Of a DNA stretch of 64,000 nucleotides, positions 42,799 to 51,740 are shown one piece after another (positions within the stretch are counted from its first letter, which is position 1; each line of letters begins with the position of its first letter). Under the pieces are notes generated by a model. That model did not search any database, was not told where the DNA came from, and was given only the letters and a program-made list of their open reading frames with translations. Made by a program: the position numbers and the translations under genes. Location of the stretch: positions 1,177,501 through 1,241,500 of the forward strand of contig NZ_CP058983.1 of assembly GCF_019278465.1 (NCBI RefSeq). Reading direction: 5' to 3'. The stretch is from Tenacibaculum sp. AHE14PA. GTDB taxonomy: Bacteria; Bacteroidota; Bacteroidia; Flavobacteriales; Flavobacteriaceae.

Positions 42799-43131
42799 AT
42801 GAAAATAGAAGATAAAATTAATTATATTTTAATTAATTCTGACGAGAACACTTTTTTAGAATTCTTCTCTGAGTTTAAAAAAGAACATATTAAATACGGG
42901 GAAAAACACCTTATTATTCAAATTTCGCATAATTTTAGCATTACTAGAGAAAATATTTTGCTATTTTTGGTATTCGCTGATGAACATCAAAAAAATGGTA
43001 CATCTTTTGTAATAGTACTAAAGGATGTAAATATTGATGATTATCCAGAAACATTTAACATTGTGCCTACATTAATTGAAGCCGAAGATGTTATTGAAAT
43101 GGAAAATATACAACGCGATTTAGGTTTTTAA
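42799..43131 (+). CDS. Conserved hypothetical protein of the pyrB-rnz cluster
   Basis: A 110-residue cytosolic protein. The alternating pattern (HLIIQISHNFSITRENILLF, GTSFVIVLKDVNIDDYPETF, PTLIEAEDVIEMENIQRDLG) suggests a small alpha/beta fold, possibly STAS-like. I recall close relatives next to ribonuclease Z in other flavobacteria, sometimes themselves misnamed ribonuclease Z. It starts 2 bases after pyrB. The function is unknown. It is probably translated together with the pyrimidine genes. Confidence 0.75.
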   Translation: MKIEDKINYILINSDENTFLEFFSEFKKEHIKYGEKHLIIQISHNFSITRENILLFLVFADEHQKNGTSFVIVLKDVNIDDYPETFNIVPTLIEAEDVIEMENIQRDLGF

Positions 43132-43163
43132 CCTTATATTTATTGCCCCCTAAATGAATACAT

Positions 43164-43481
43164 ATGGTAAAAAAAGTACTCTTTCTATTCTTATTAGTGA
43201 CATTATCTAGTTTTTCTCAGCAAAAATCTATAGATAAATTAGTTGCTTCTCCAAATCCTTTTATTAACAACACTACTATTTTTGTTAATTCTAAAGTAAA
43301 TCAAACTGTAATTTTAACTATTAGAAATGTACTAGGTAAAACTGTGTATTCGAAAGAAATTAAAGTTCGTAACGGGCGTAATTCTATTCCCTTTCAACGT
43401 AATGATTTAAAATCAGGTATGTACATATATGCAATTCAAAGTAACAAAGAAGTAATTTCTAAACGCTTTGTAATTAAATAA
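43164..43481 (+). CDS. Stand-alone type IX secretion sorting domain with signal peptide
   Basis: A 105-residue protein with a signal peptide (about residues 1-18, ending SSFSQQ) followed almost directly by a Por_Secre_tail type-A sorting domain. Its marks are SPNPFINNTTIFVN, a central NVLGKTVYS and the C-terminal GMYIYAIQSNKEVISKRFVI. Such domains normally sit at the end of large cargo proteins, directing them through the type IX secretion system and to the surface. Here there is no cargo. It starts 32 bases after the hypothetical gene, and rnz begins directly at its stop codon, so it is part of the operon. It may be a remnant, a small secreted protein or a decoy. Confidence 0.85.
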   Translation: MVKKVLFLFLLVTLSSFSQQKSIDKLVASPNPFINNTTIFVNSKVNQTVILTIRNVLGKTVYSKEIKVRNGRNSIPFQRNDLKSGMYIYAIQSNKEVISKRFVIK

Positions 43482-44423
43482 ATGAGTTTAAATTTAACTA
43501 TTTTAGGTTGTCATTCTGCTACTCCTAGAGTAAATGCACACCCTACATCCCAATATTTAGAAATTAACAATCGTCATTTTTTAATCGATTGTGGTGAAGG
43601 TACACAAAGACAAATGCGAAAATATAAAGTTGGTTTTTCTAAAATCAATCATATTTTTATATCTCACTTACACGGTGATCATTTTTTCGGCCTTATAGGC
43701 CTTATTTCTACTTTTGGTATTTTAAACCGAGAGAAAGACCTGCATATTTATGGTCCAAAAGGAATCAAAGAAGTTACTACGCTTCAGTTAAAGCTATCTA
43801 AATCTTGGACAAAATATCATATTCATTTTCACGAATTGGTATCTAAAGAAAGTGAATTAATTTTTGAAGATGATAAAGTTTCTGTACACACTATTCCTTT
43901 AGATCACAGAGTTTATACTAACGGATTTTTGTTCCGAGAAAAAGAAAAACCAAGAAAATTACACATAGGTAAAATAGAGGAGTACAAGGAAATAGACACT
44001 TGTGATTATCATAATATTAAGGCAGGAAAAGATTTTGTGTTATCTACGGGTAAAATCATTCCAAATTCAGAATTAACGTTAAATCCTCCTAAATCCAAAA
44101 GCTTTGCTTTTTGTAGTGATACTGTTTACAAACCAAACATAGTTCCTATTATTAAAAATGTTGATTTACTATATCATGAAGCTACATTTTTAAAAAACAG
44201 AGAAGATCTATGTGAAAGAACCAAACACTCTACTGCAGAGCAAGCAGCTTCTATAGCCAACCAAGCAAATGTTGCCAAGTTGATTGTTGGCCATTATTCT
44301 AGTAGATACCCAAACATAGAAGACTTTAAAAAAGAGGCACAAACTATTTTTAAAAATGTAGAATTAGCCGAAGCTGGTAAGTTATATTCTACAAATACGG
44401 CTCCTGTTTCAATTTTAAATTAA
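43482..44423 (+). CDS. rnz: Ribonuclease Z
   Basis: A 313-residue metallo-beta-lactamase-fold endonuclease that trims the 3' ends of tRNA precursors. The metal motif is ISHLHGDHFFGLIG, with FLIDCGEGTQRQMRKYKVG before it and DTVYKPNIVPI, YHEATFL and KHSTAEQAA plus VGHYSSRY later. This is the long-form bacterial RNase Z. The ATG follows directly on the stop of the sorting-domain gene. Its last 4 bases overlap the convergent CoA-binding protein gene. Confidence 0.95.
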   Translation: MSLNLTILGCHSATPRVNAHPTSQYLEINNRHFLIDCGEGTQRQMRKYKVGFSKINHIFISHLHGDHFFGLIGLISTFGILNREKDLHIYGPKGIKEVTTLQLKLSKSWTKYHIHFHELVSKESELIFEDDKVSVHTIPLDHRVYTNGFLFREKEKPRKLHIGKIEEYKEIDTCDYHNIKAGKDFVLSTGKIIPNSELTLNPPKSKSFAFCSDTVYKPNIVPIIKNVDLLYHEATFLKNREDLCERTKHSTAEQAASIANQANVAKLIVGHYSSRYPNIEDFKKEAQTIFKNVELAEAGKLYSTNTAPVSILN

Positions 44424-44782
44424 TACTGATTGGTTGATAATAAAACCAATGTACAAGCTACTTCCGATTTGATTTCGTTTTCTTTTAAAAGTTTATAAAA
44501 TTCAGTATTCTCAGTACCTGGATTAAAAATAACTCTACGTGGTTTTAGAGATACTATATATTCATAATATTCTTTCTGCCTTTCTGAATTTAAATATAAT
44601 GTAACAGTGTCTATCGCTTTAAATGGTACTTTTTCTGTTTCTACAGCAACACCGATTACACTGCCACTTCTTAAACCAATTGCTGATGTTTTTATTCCTT
44701 TATCAGCCAATCTTTTAATAGCAATATTTGAATATCTTGTAGGATTTAAAGAAGCTCCGATAACTAATGTATGTTGTTTCAT
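44420..44782 (-). CDS. CoA-binding domain protein
   Basis: A 120-residue single-domain protein of the CoA_binding_2 type. The Rossmann-like N-terminus TLVIGASLNPTRYSNIAIKRL binds the nucleotide part. The rest follows the usual KPRRVIFNPGTENTEFYKLL pattern. It resembles the N-terminal domain of acyl-CoA synthetases (NDP-forming) and E. coli YccU. It is probably cytosolic; the role is unknown, possibly CoA protection or regulation. It is convergent with rnz, with which it shares 4 bases. Confidence 0.88.
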   Translation of the reverse strand: MKQHTLVIGASLNPTRYSNIAIKRLADKGIKTSAIGLRSGSVIGVAVETEKVPFKAIDTVTLYLNSERQKEYYEYIVSLKPRRVIFNPGTENTEFYKLLKENEIKSEVACTLVLLSTNQY

Positions 44783-45155
44783 AAATGTTGAAGATTAGTT
44801 TAAATTAATTTTAAGGCAAGGAAAAAAATAAGGAATTGTATATCTATTAAGACATTTATATGATTGAAAAACAAAAAAACTATTACTTATCTTTATTATA
44901 TAATAATACAATTTATTTACCGAATTTCAAAGTAGTTTACCAAAACCAAGCGTTATTTCGGGTAAAATAATCGACTTTACAACAAACGAACTATTTTCAT
45001 ATAATAACTCTTCCTTTAAAATTTTGAATAGCGCTATTACTTATTATAATGGTTTTTTAAATAAACGAAGCTCATAAAAGCAAAAAAAATATTTAAATAA
45101 CAAAAAAACCGAAGCTACTAGCTTCGGTTTTTTTGTTATCAATAATTAGTTAATA
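44783..45155. other. 373-base intergenic region with possible decayed coding sequence and the fabH terminator
   Basis: The left part is AT-rich with no firm gene. On the plus strand a 36-codon frame begins at an ATG near 44860, and another frame encodes VISGKIIDFTTNELFSYNN followed by a stop. The latter resembles the start of a carboxypeptidase-like regulatory domain, but it has no start codon and is probably chance or a relic. The right end holds the long hairpin at 45097-45139. Confidence 0.35.
45097..45139 (-). terminator. Terminator of fabH
   Basis: A perfect 21-base inverted repeat with core CCGAAGCTA / TAGCTTCGG and symmetrical A and T runs, lying 17 bases after the fabH stop on the minus strand. 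It can function in both directions. Confidence 0.9.
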
Positions 45156-46163
45156 TTACCAACGGATCACTACCGATCCCCAAGTAAATCCACTACCAAA
45201 GGCTGCCAATACAACTAAATCATTTTCTTTAATCTTTCCTTTCTCCCAAGCCTCAGTTAAAGCAATAATTACAGAAGCAGCGGTAGTATTACCATACTTC
45301 ATAATATTATTATGTACTTTATCGTCACTCAATTGAAACTTCTTTTGAATGAACTGAGCGATACGTAAGTTTGCTTGATGCGGAATTAACATATCAATAT
45401 CTTCTTTCTTTAATCCGTTTGCTTCTAAACCTTCAATAATAGCTTCAGAAAAACGACCTACAGCATGTTTAAATACAAATTGACCATTCATGTGCGGATA
45501 GTAAGAAACATCTTCAGGATCATTTGCTTCCATTATTTCAGGTACCCATCTACTAGTAGAAGGTCCCATTAATGCTAATTCTTCCGCATGTTTACCTTCA
45601 GAATGTAAGTGAGAAGATAAAATTCCTTTTCCTTCCTCTTCACTTCTAGACATTACTGCTGCTCCGGCTCCATCACCAAAAATCACAGTAACTCCTCTAC
45701 CTCTTGTAGATTTTTCTAAACCTCCTGAATGATTCTCTGCACCAATTACAAGAATGTTTTTATACATTCCTGTTTTTATAAACTGATCGGCAACAGACAT
45801 TGCATAAATAAAACCAGAACATTGGTTACGCACATCTAACGCACCAATAGTTGGCATATCTAACATATTTTGTATTTGTACTCCCCCACCAGGAAAATAC
45901 ATATCAGGACTTAAAGTTGCAAAAATGATAAAATCGATGTCATCTTTAGTCAACCCAGCTCTTTCAATTGCAATTCTAGAAGCTTTTGCTCCCATAACAG
46001 CAGTCGTATCTCCTGTTTTTGGGTCTATCCAACGACGCTCTTTAATACCTGTTCTTTCCTGGATCCATTCATCCGAAGTATCCATAAACTCTTTTAAGTC
46101 ATTATTAGTAACCACATTATCTGGCACATAATAACCTAATCCTGTTATTTTTGAATTATACAT
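45156..46163 (-). CDS. fabH: 3-oxoacyl-ACP synthase III (FabH)
   Basis: A 335-residue thiolase-fold enzyme that condenses an acyl-CoA with malonyl-ACP to start fatty-acid synthesis. The N-terminus ITGLGYYVPDNVVTNNDL and EWIQERTGIKERRW are typical. The catalytic triad is Cys115 (RNQCSGFIYAMS), a His near 264 (HQANLRI) and an Asn near 294 (GNTTAAS). Flavobacteria often carry two FabH paralogues; whether this one prefers acetyl-CoA or branched starters cannot be read. Single-gene unit, divergent from htpG. Confidence 0.92.
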   Translation of the reverse strand: MYNSKITGLGYYVPDNVVTNNDLKEFMDTSDEWIQERTGIKERRWIDPKTGDTTAVMGAKASRIAIERAGLTKDDIDFIIFATLSPDMYFPGGGVQIQNMLDMPTIGALDVRNQCSGFIYAMSVADQFIKTGMYKNILVIGAENHSGGLEKSTRGRGVTVIFGDGAGAAVMSRSEEEGKGILSSHLHSEGKHAEELALMGPSTSRWVPEIMEANDPEDVSYYPHMNGQFVFKHAVGRFSEAIIEGLEANGLKKEDIDMLIPHQANLRIAQFIQKKFQLSDDKVHNNIMKYGNTTAASVIIALTEAWEKGKIKENDLVVLAAFGSGFTWGSVVIRW

Positions 46164-46356
46164 ATGCTATGTTATTCTTTTTGTTGTTTGTTTATTTGTA
46201 GCTTGTAAAAATAGTAATTTTTACTTTGATATAAAACTACCTTAAAAGATAGTCATTATTAACACAAAAATGCCATATTGTCACAAAACTTATTTTGGTA
46301 TTTTTTTTGACTACTATATACTTTAATAGAAAAAATATCAAACAAAATATATAATT

Positions 46357-48270
46357 ATGAGCAAAGGAAGTATTAATGTGTCGGTAGAAAATATATTTCC
46401 ACTGATTAAAAAATTCTTGTATTCTGATCACGAAATCTTTTTACGTGAGTTAATATCTAACGGAACAGATGCAACAACTAAATTAAAGCATTTAATTGCA
46501 ATCGGTGAGGCAAAAACCGAATTAGGTGATGCTAAAATCGAAATAAGTATTGATAAAGAAGCAAAAACCATTACGATTAAAGATCAAGGTTTAGGTATGA
46601 CTGCTGATGAAGTAGAAAAATACATCAATCAAATCGCCTTTTCTGGAGCTGAAGAATTTTTAAATAAATATGAAGATGGTAAAAACGAAACTGGTGTAAT
46701 TGGACACTTTGGTTTAGGTTTTTACTCTGCTTTTATGGTTGCTGAAAAAGTTGAGTTAATTACTAAATCATTTAAAGATGCCCCTGCTGCTCATTGGACA
46801 TGTGATGGCTCTCCTGAATTTAATTTAGAAGCTCACGATAAAACTGATAGAGGAACTGAAATTATTTTACATGTTGCTGAAGATTCTTTAGAATTTTTAG
46901 AAGAGGCTAAAATTGGTGGTTTACTTAACAAATACAATCGTTTTAACCAAGTGCCAATTAAATTTGGAACGAAACAAGTTAACGATCCTGATTTTACTCC
47001 ACAAACAACAACCGATGCTGAAGGTAAAGAAACTACTGAGCCTCACAAACAAATTGAGGTTGACAACATCATCAATAACACAAACCCTGCTTGGACGAAA
47101 GCTCCTGCAGATTTAAATGATGAAGATTATACAAACTTCTATAGAGAATTGTATCCAATGCAATTTGAAGAGTCTTTATTTCATATTCACTTAAATGTTG
47201 ATTATCCGTTTAACTTAACAGGAATTTTATTCTTCCCTAAGTTAACACAGAACTTAGATATGCAAAAGGATAAAATCCAATTGTATCAAAACCAAGTGTA
47301 TGTAACGGATAATGTTGAAGGAATTGTACCTGACTTTTTACAGATGTTAAAAGGTGTTATTGACTCACCAGATATTCCATTAAACGTTTCTCGCTCTGGC
47401 CTACAAGCAGACGGAGCAGTGAAGAAAATTTCTGGTTACATTACTAAAAAAGTAGGTGATAAATTAGCTTCTTTATATAAAAAAGATCGTGCTGATTTTG
47501 AGCAAAAATGGAACGATATTAAAGTAATTATCGAATACGGAATGTTATCAGAAGATAAATTCTTTGATAAAGCTAAGAAATTTGCTTTATACCCAACAGT
47601 TGCAGATACTTTTTTCACTTTTGATGAATTAATTGAGAAGACAAAAGATGCTCAAACTGACAAAGATGGTAATCACATAATCTTATACACTTCAAATAAA
47701 GAAGCACAACACAGTTATATTCAGGATGCAACTGCAAAAGGATATGAGGTAGTGGTTTTAGACTCTCCTATTGTATCTCACTTAATGCAAAAACTAGAAA
47801 CTTCAGGTGAATCTAAAGTTCAGTTTACAAGGGTAGATTCTGATTTTATTGATAATTTAATCAAAAAAGACGAAGCTGTTATCTCTAAATTAACTGATGA
47901 AGAAAAAGAAACGTTAAAACCAGTTATTGAAGGTGTAATTGCATCTCAAACATATACTGTTCAATTAGAATCTATGGATTCCTCTTCTTCTCCTTTCTTA
48001 ATCACTGTACCAGAGTTTATGCGTCGTATGAAAGAAATGCAAGCTTCTGGTGGTGGAGGTGGAATGATGGGAATGGGTAATTTACCTGAAATGTATAACT
48101 TAGTTGTAAATACAAATCACCCATTAGTTTCTGAAATCTTAAATGCAGATGAAGACAAGAAAAAAGGATTAATTACGCAAGCTTTCGATTTAGCTAAGTT
48201 ATCTCAAAACCTTTTACATGGTGAAGATTTAACCAACTTTATTAAGCGTTCTTACGAATTAATTAAGTAA
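46357..48270 (+). CDS. htpG: Chaperone HtpG (Hsp90)
   Basis: A 637-residue bacterial Hsp90. The ATPase domain has LYSDHEIFLRELISNGTDAT, DQGLGMTADE and GVIGHFGLGFYSAFMVA. The middle domain carries the catalytic-loop region PLNVSRSGLQAD. The C-terminal dimerisation domain ends RSYELIK. It contains a glycine/methionine-rich stretch near residues 560-575 (SGGGGGMMGMGN) that resembles a disordered linker common in Bacteroidota. It assists folding and stress recovery in the cytosol. It is monocistronic, divergent from fabH, with a terminator following. Confidence 0.96.
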   Translation: MSKGSINVSVENIFPLIKKFLYSDHEIFLRELISNGTDATTKLKHLIAIGEAKTELGDAKIEISIDKEAKTITIKDQGLGMTADEVEKYINQIAFSGAEEFLNKYEDGKNETGVIGHFGLGFYSAFMVAEKVELITKSFKDAPAAHWTCDGSPEFNLEAHDKTDRGTEIILHVAEDSLEFLEEAKIGGLLNKYNRFNQVPIKFGTKQVNDPDFTPQTTTDAEGKETTEPHKQIEVDNIINNTNPAWTKAPADLNDEDYTNFYRELYPMQFEESLFHIHLNVDYPFNLTGILFFPKLTQNLDMQKDKIQLYQNQVYVTDNVEGIVPDFLQMLKGVIDSPDIPLNVSRSGLQADGAVKKISGYITKKVGDKLASLYKKDRADFEQKWNDIKVIIEYGMLSEDKFFDKAKKFALYPTVADTFFTFDELIEKTKDAQTDKDGNHIILYTSNKEAQHSYIQDATAKGYEVVVLDSPIVSHLMQKLETSGESKVQFTRVDSDFIDNLIKKDEAVISKLTDEEKETLKPVIEGVIASQTYTVQLESMDSSSSPFLITVPEFMRRMKEMQASGGGGGMMGMGNLPEMYNLVVNTNHPLVSEILNADEDKKKGLITQAFDLAKLSQNLLHGEDLTNFIKRSYELIK

Positions 48271-48358
48271 AATTTATAGTTACATATAACCTTAATATCA
48301 GTCGAGTATTTTATTTTGAAGCTTTTGCTAAAAATAAAATGTATCGAGAACATAACAG

Positions 48359-48388
48359 CCTCTTTGTTTACTCAAAGAGGTTTTTTTT
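48359..48388 (+). terminator. Terminator after htpG
   Basis: Stem CCTCTTTG / CAAAGAGG with a 6-base loop followed by eight T, about 90 bases after the htpG stop. Confidence 0.8.
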
Positions 48389-48441
48389 GTAAATCTTCTT
48401 AAAAATTCTACTAAACTAGTTTAATTACTAATACAAGTTTC

Positions 48442-48449
48442 TATTTTTG
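48442..48449 (+). promoter_or_regulatory. Bacteroidota -7 box of the VF530 gene (TATTTTTG)
   Basis: TATTTTTG matches TAnnTTTG and lies 26 bases before the GTG at 48476. It supports that GTG as the start, because the predicted transcript would begin near 48456. No obvious -33 element. Confidence 0.5.
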
Positions 48450-48475
48450 TAGTTCAGTATTAAGATAAAACAACA

Positions 48476-48835
48476 GTGATTGATACAGAAAGCAATCCAA
48501 TTAATAAAGCAACACTATCTGAAGAGCTTATAAATACCCATTTTAAGCCAAAAACTAACGAGCAATTAAATATAGAAAATCCTAACAGGCAAAACAGAAG
48601 ACAGGCTACTGAAGAGCAACTCAACAATCCGTTACATGGTGTTAAACTTGCGCAAATTCTAGAACGTTTAGTTGATCATTATGGTTGGAAATATTTGGCT
48701 GAACGTGTAAATATTCGTTGTTTTAAACACGATCCTACCATGAAATCGAGTTTAGGGTTTTTAAGAAAAACTCGCTGGGCTCGTGAACATGTTGAAGATG
48801 TTTATTTAGATATGTTAGAAGAACAACAGCAATAA
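48476..48835 (+). CDS. VF530-family DNA-binding protein
   Basis: A 119-residue protein whose second half is a VF530 domain, a small helical DNA-binding-like fold. The pattern is [40 protein letters not shown] and [20 protein letters not shown]. The N-terminal 45 residues are polar and probably disordered. The start is GTG, supported by a -7 box 26 bases upstream and the absence of a usable ATG before the domain. A role in nucleic acid binding is family-level inference. The following GNAT gene is close enough to be co-transcribed. Confidence 0.88.
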   Translation: MIDTESNPINKATLSEELINTHFKPKTNEQLNIENPNRQNRRQATEEQLNNPLHGVKLAQILERLVDHYGWKYLAERVNIRCFKHDPTMKSSLGFLRKTRWAREHVEDVYLDMLEEQQQ

Positions 48836-48959
48836 TATAATTTAAAAAATAGAAATCATTAAAATAACAAAAGCAAACACCGCACAAGCAAAACTTTTTT
48901 CTAAAATTAGTGTTCCTTCTTTTTTAACTGCACATGGTCATTCTGCTCCGCCTAAAGAC

Positions 48960-49370
48960 ATGGATGCTTATGTAGCTAACAACTTTAAAGAAAGTGATTT
49001 TATAAAAGAACTAGAGACTGCAGAAAATGAATATTATTTGTTAGAGTATGAAAGCAAAACTGCAGGCTATTCTAAAATAATCTTCAATAAAACCTGTGAA
49101 GATGTTGTTGCTAAAAACATCACTTATATGAGTAGGCTTTATTTACTTGAGGAATTTTATGGTTTAGGACTCGGTAAAAAATTATTTGATTTTAATGTAG
49201 CCTTATGCAAGGAAAATAATCAAACAGGAATTTGGTTAAACGTTTGGGTAGAAAACAAAAAAGCGATTCAGTTTTATGAAAAAGTAGGATTTAAAATAAT
49301 AGGAAAAACTGATTTTCAAATATCTGCAACACACTCAAACCCGAATCATATTATGTATTTAGAGTTTTAA
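48960..49370 (+). CDS. GNAT family N-acetyltransferase with N-terminal coding sequence upstream of its first ATG
   Basis: From the first ATG the product has 136 residues, including the acetyl-CoA motif RLYLLEEFYGLGLGKKLFDF and the motif B WLNVWVENKKAIQFYEKVGF. The same frame is open and GNAT-like for 37 codons before that ATG (48849-48959): IEIIKITKANTAQAKLFSKI, then SVPSFLTAHGHSAPPKD. This is just what the family N-terminus needs (beta strand 1 and helix 1). No ATG, GTG or TTG precedes it; the best candidate is the ATA at 48849, directly after an in-frame TAA. So either translation starts at a rare AUA codon, or the start was lost and the gene makes a truncated protein. It starts close behind the VF530 gene and probably shares its mRNA. 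Confidence 0.8.
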   Translation: MDAYVANNFKESDFIKELETAENEYYLLEYESKTAGYSKIIFNKTCEDVVAKNITYMSRLYLLEEFYGLGLGKKLFDFNVALCKENNQTGIWLNVWVENKKAIQFYEKVGFKIIGKTDFQISATHSNPNHIMYLEF

Positions 49371-49414
49371 ACTCCAGCCAATTTATTTATAACAACTCTC
49401 ATAAACATATGTTA

Positions 49415-49445
49415 TTTTGCTAACTTTTTTTATTAAGTATATTTG
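49415..49445 (+). promoter_or_regulatory. Bacteroidota-type promoter of the DUF885 gene
   Basis: TTTTG at 49415-49419, an 18-base spacer and TATATTTG at 49438-49445 fit TTTG-N18/19-TAnnTTTG. The predicted start lies about 20 bases before the ATG at 49472. Confidence 0.7.
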
Positions 49446-49471
49446 TTCACAATCAAAAAAAACAACTATTT

Positions 49472-51262
49472 ATGAAAAAGGTTCTTTTAACAATCTTAAT
49501 TGTTACTACTTTACTTGCTTCTTGTAAACAAAATAAAAAAGACTCAGTTACAATCCCTGTTAAAGAAAACAGCGCTTTTAATACCTTATTAAAAGAGTAC
49601 AATGAAGGAAAACTAGAATTAAAACCAATCGATGCTACTTTTGCTGGTGACAATCGTTTTAATGATCAGTTTCCGAATACCTTATCTGAAAATCACCAAA
49701 CAAAAACCACTGTTTTTTATCAAAAGTACAAATCTAAACTAGTAAGTTTTAAAGACAATTCTTTAACTAAAAGTCAGCAAATGAGTAAAGCTGTTTTAGA
49801 TTGGGATTGCGACATGACCTTAGCTCAAAATAGTTTTAAAAATGATGCTTTAATGCCTATTAATCAAATGTGGACTATCAATTTAACGATGGGGCAATTA
49901 GGTAGTGGTAGCAGCGCACAACCTTTTGATACAGCCAAAGATTACGAGAACTGGCTAAGTAGGCTAAATGGTTTTCATGAGTGGTTGCAAACTGCTATAA
50001 AAAATATGCAACAAGGAATTAAAGAGGGTTATGTTTTACCTAAATCATTGATTAAAAAAGTGATTCCGCAGTTTAAATCATTAGCAGAAACTAAAATTGA
50101 AGCGCATTTATTTTATACACCAATTAAAAATTTTCCACCAAAATTTTCTGAAGCGGATAAAAAAATGTTAAAAAAAGCATATATAAATACTCTTGAAAAC
50201 AAATTGATTCCTGTTTTTAAAAAAATGCATACTTTTTTAGCTACAGATTATTTAGAAGCAGGTAGAGCAAGTAGCGGAATTTCTGAAATACCAAACGGAA
50301 TTGCTTACTATCAACATGCTATAAAAAACTATACAACTACAAAAATGACCCCTGATGAAATTCATAACTTAGGTTTAACTGAAGTTGCAAGGATTTTATC
50401 TGAAATGGAAAAAGTAAAAAAACAAGTTGGTTTTAAAGGAACTTTAAAGGAGTTTTTTAACGATGTTCGTGAAAACAAAGCCTTAATGCCTTATAACACA
50501 CCAAAGCTAATTATTGCTAATTTTAATGCGATTCATAATAAAATGAAACCGCAATTAGAAAAACTATTTGGTAATAAGCCTAAAACAGCCTTTATCGTAA
50601 AACAAACCGAAAAATTTAGAGAAGCTTCTGCGAGTGCAGAATATAACCCAGGTTCTTTAGACGGAACACGTCCTGGTGTTTTTTATACACCGATTCCGGA
50701 TGCTACAAAATACAATGTATTTTCTGATGAAGCATTATTTTTACATGAAGCGATTCCGGGGCATCATTATCAAATTTCGTTGACACAAGAAAATAAAGAT
50801 TTACCAGATTTTAGAAAAACATTATGGTATAGCGCTTATGGAGAAGGTTGGGCTTTATATACTGAAAACTTAGGAAAAGAGTTAGGTTTATACACCGATC
50901 CTTATCAATATTTCGGAATGTTAGGAATGGAAATGCACAGAGCCATTCGTTTGGTTGTTGATACAGGAATGCACGCAAAAGGTTGGAGTCGTGAAAAAGC
51001 GATTCAATATTCATTAGATAACGAAGCTGAAGGTGAAGCAAGTATTATATCTGAAATTGAGCGTTATATGGCCAATCCGGGGCAAGCATTGTCCTACAAA
51101 ATCGGACAGTTAAAAATACGCGAGTTACGTGCCAAAGCTAAAAAAAAGTTAGGAACTTCATTTGATATTAAAGAATTTCATAATCAGGTTTTAGAAACAG
51201 GCTGTATTCCTTTAGCTTTATTAGAAAGTAAAATTAACACTTGGATTGCTAAAAGTAAGTAG
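49472..51262 (+). CDS. DUF885 family metallohydrolase lipoprotein
   Basis: A 596-residue lipoprotein (hydrophobic start, lipobox LLASCKQ with Cys near 18). The DUF885 domain covers the rest. Its zinc-binding core is FLHEAIPGHHYQISL at about residues 422-436, followed by AYGEGWALYTENLGKELG and the distal glutamates in NEAEGEASIISEIERYMANP. The family consists of M2/M3-like helical metallopeptidases or amidohydrolases; the substrate is unknown, peptides being most likely. It is monocistronic, with its own promoter and a terminator behind. Confidence 0.9.
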   Translation: MKKVLLTILIVTTLLASCKQNKKDSVTIPVKENSAFNTLLKEYNEGKLELKPIDATFAGDNRFNDQFPNTLSENHQTKTTVFYQKYKSKLVSFKDNSLTKSQQMSKAVLDWDCDMTLAQNSFKNDALMPINQMWTINLTMGQLGSGSSAQPFDTAKDYENWLSRLNGFHEWLQTAIKNMQQGIKEGYVLPKSLIKKVIPQFKSLAETKIEAHLFYTPIKNFPPKFSEADKKMLKKAYINTLENKLIPVFKKMHTFLATDYLEAGRASSGISEIPNGIAYYQHAIKNYTTTKMTPDEIHNLGLTEVARILSEMEKVKKQVGFKGTLKEFFNDVRENKALMPYNTPKLIIANFNAIHNKMKPQLEKLFGNKPKTAFIVKQTEKFREASASAEYNPGSLDGTRPGVFYTPIPDATKYNVFSDEALFLHEAIPGHHYQISLTQENKDLPDFRKTLWYSAYGEGWALYTENLGKELGLYTDPYQYFGMLGMEMHRAIRLVVDTGMHAKGWSREKAIQYSLDNEAEGEASIISEIERYMANPGQALSYKIGQLKIRELRAKAKKKLGTSFDIKEFHNQVLETGCIPLALLESKINTWIAKSK

Positions 51263-51288
51263 TTTTTAGCACATTAAAATAAATCATA

Positions 51289-51325
51289 AAAAAATCCGCT
51301 TTGAAAAACTCAAAGCGGATTTTTT
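51289..51325. terminator. Bidirectional terminator between the DUF885 gene and the ECF sigma operon
   Basis: Inverted repeat AAAAAATCCGCTTTG / CAAAGCGGATTTTTT with a 7-base loop in the 70-base gap between two convergent stops. T tails on both strands. Confidence 0.9.
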
Positions 51326-51332
51326 ATGCTAA

Positions 51333-51740
51333 TTACAATTCTTTGGTAAAATAATTTTTAAGCATATAAACTTGTCCAAAAAACATTATCGTAAAAAAGA
51401 AACAAGCATATAACATTGTATTAGAAACGGTAAGACCTTCAAATAAGTTTGGCATCTGTACTTCTGATAAAAAACCGAAATTAATTTCAGGCATTTTAAT
51501 CGATTTTAATGAACTTCCTCTTGATACATATAAAATACTTGCCGTTAAAACACCTACAAGAACAAACCATATTTTAGTTGAAATTAAAGGTTTAGGTTTA
51601 TAAACCTCTATGTTTTCTTTTTGCAATATTATATCCATCAAATTAGCTGTAAAACTTACAGACGGACGCTCTATTTCTATTTCTTTTATGTACTTTTTAG
51701 TAAAAGCATCAAGATTTTTTATGTCTTTATTTTCTCCCAT
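51333..51740 (-). CDS. Membrane protein paired with an ECF sigma factor (probable anti-sigma factor)
   Basis: A 135-residue protein with a cytosolic N-terminus of about 50 residues and two membrane helices (about residues 54-70 and 106-126). It shows no recognisable zinc-finger anti-sigma motif. Its gene overlaps the end of the ECF sigma gene by 14 bases, the usual arrangement for an anti-sigma factor, and the short cytosolic helical region could bind the sigma factor. That role is inferred from position and topology only. I do not recognise a named family. Confidence 0.7.
   Translation of the reverse strand: MGENKDIKNLDAFTKKYIKEIEIERPSVSFTANLMDIILQKENIEVYKPKPLISTKIWFVLVGVLTASILYVSRGSSLKSIKMPEINFGFLSEVQMPNLFEGLTVSNTMLYACFFFTIMFFGQVYMLKNYFTKEL

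Noticed and set aside
46237..46431. 64-codon minus-strand frame over the htpG start
   Set aside because: Overlaps the start of htpG and encodes no recognisable sequence.
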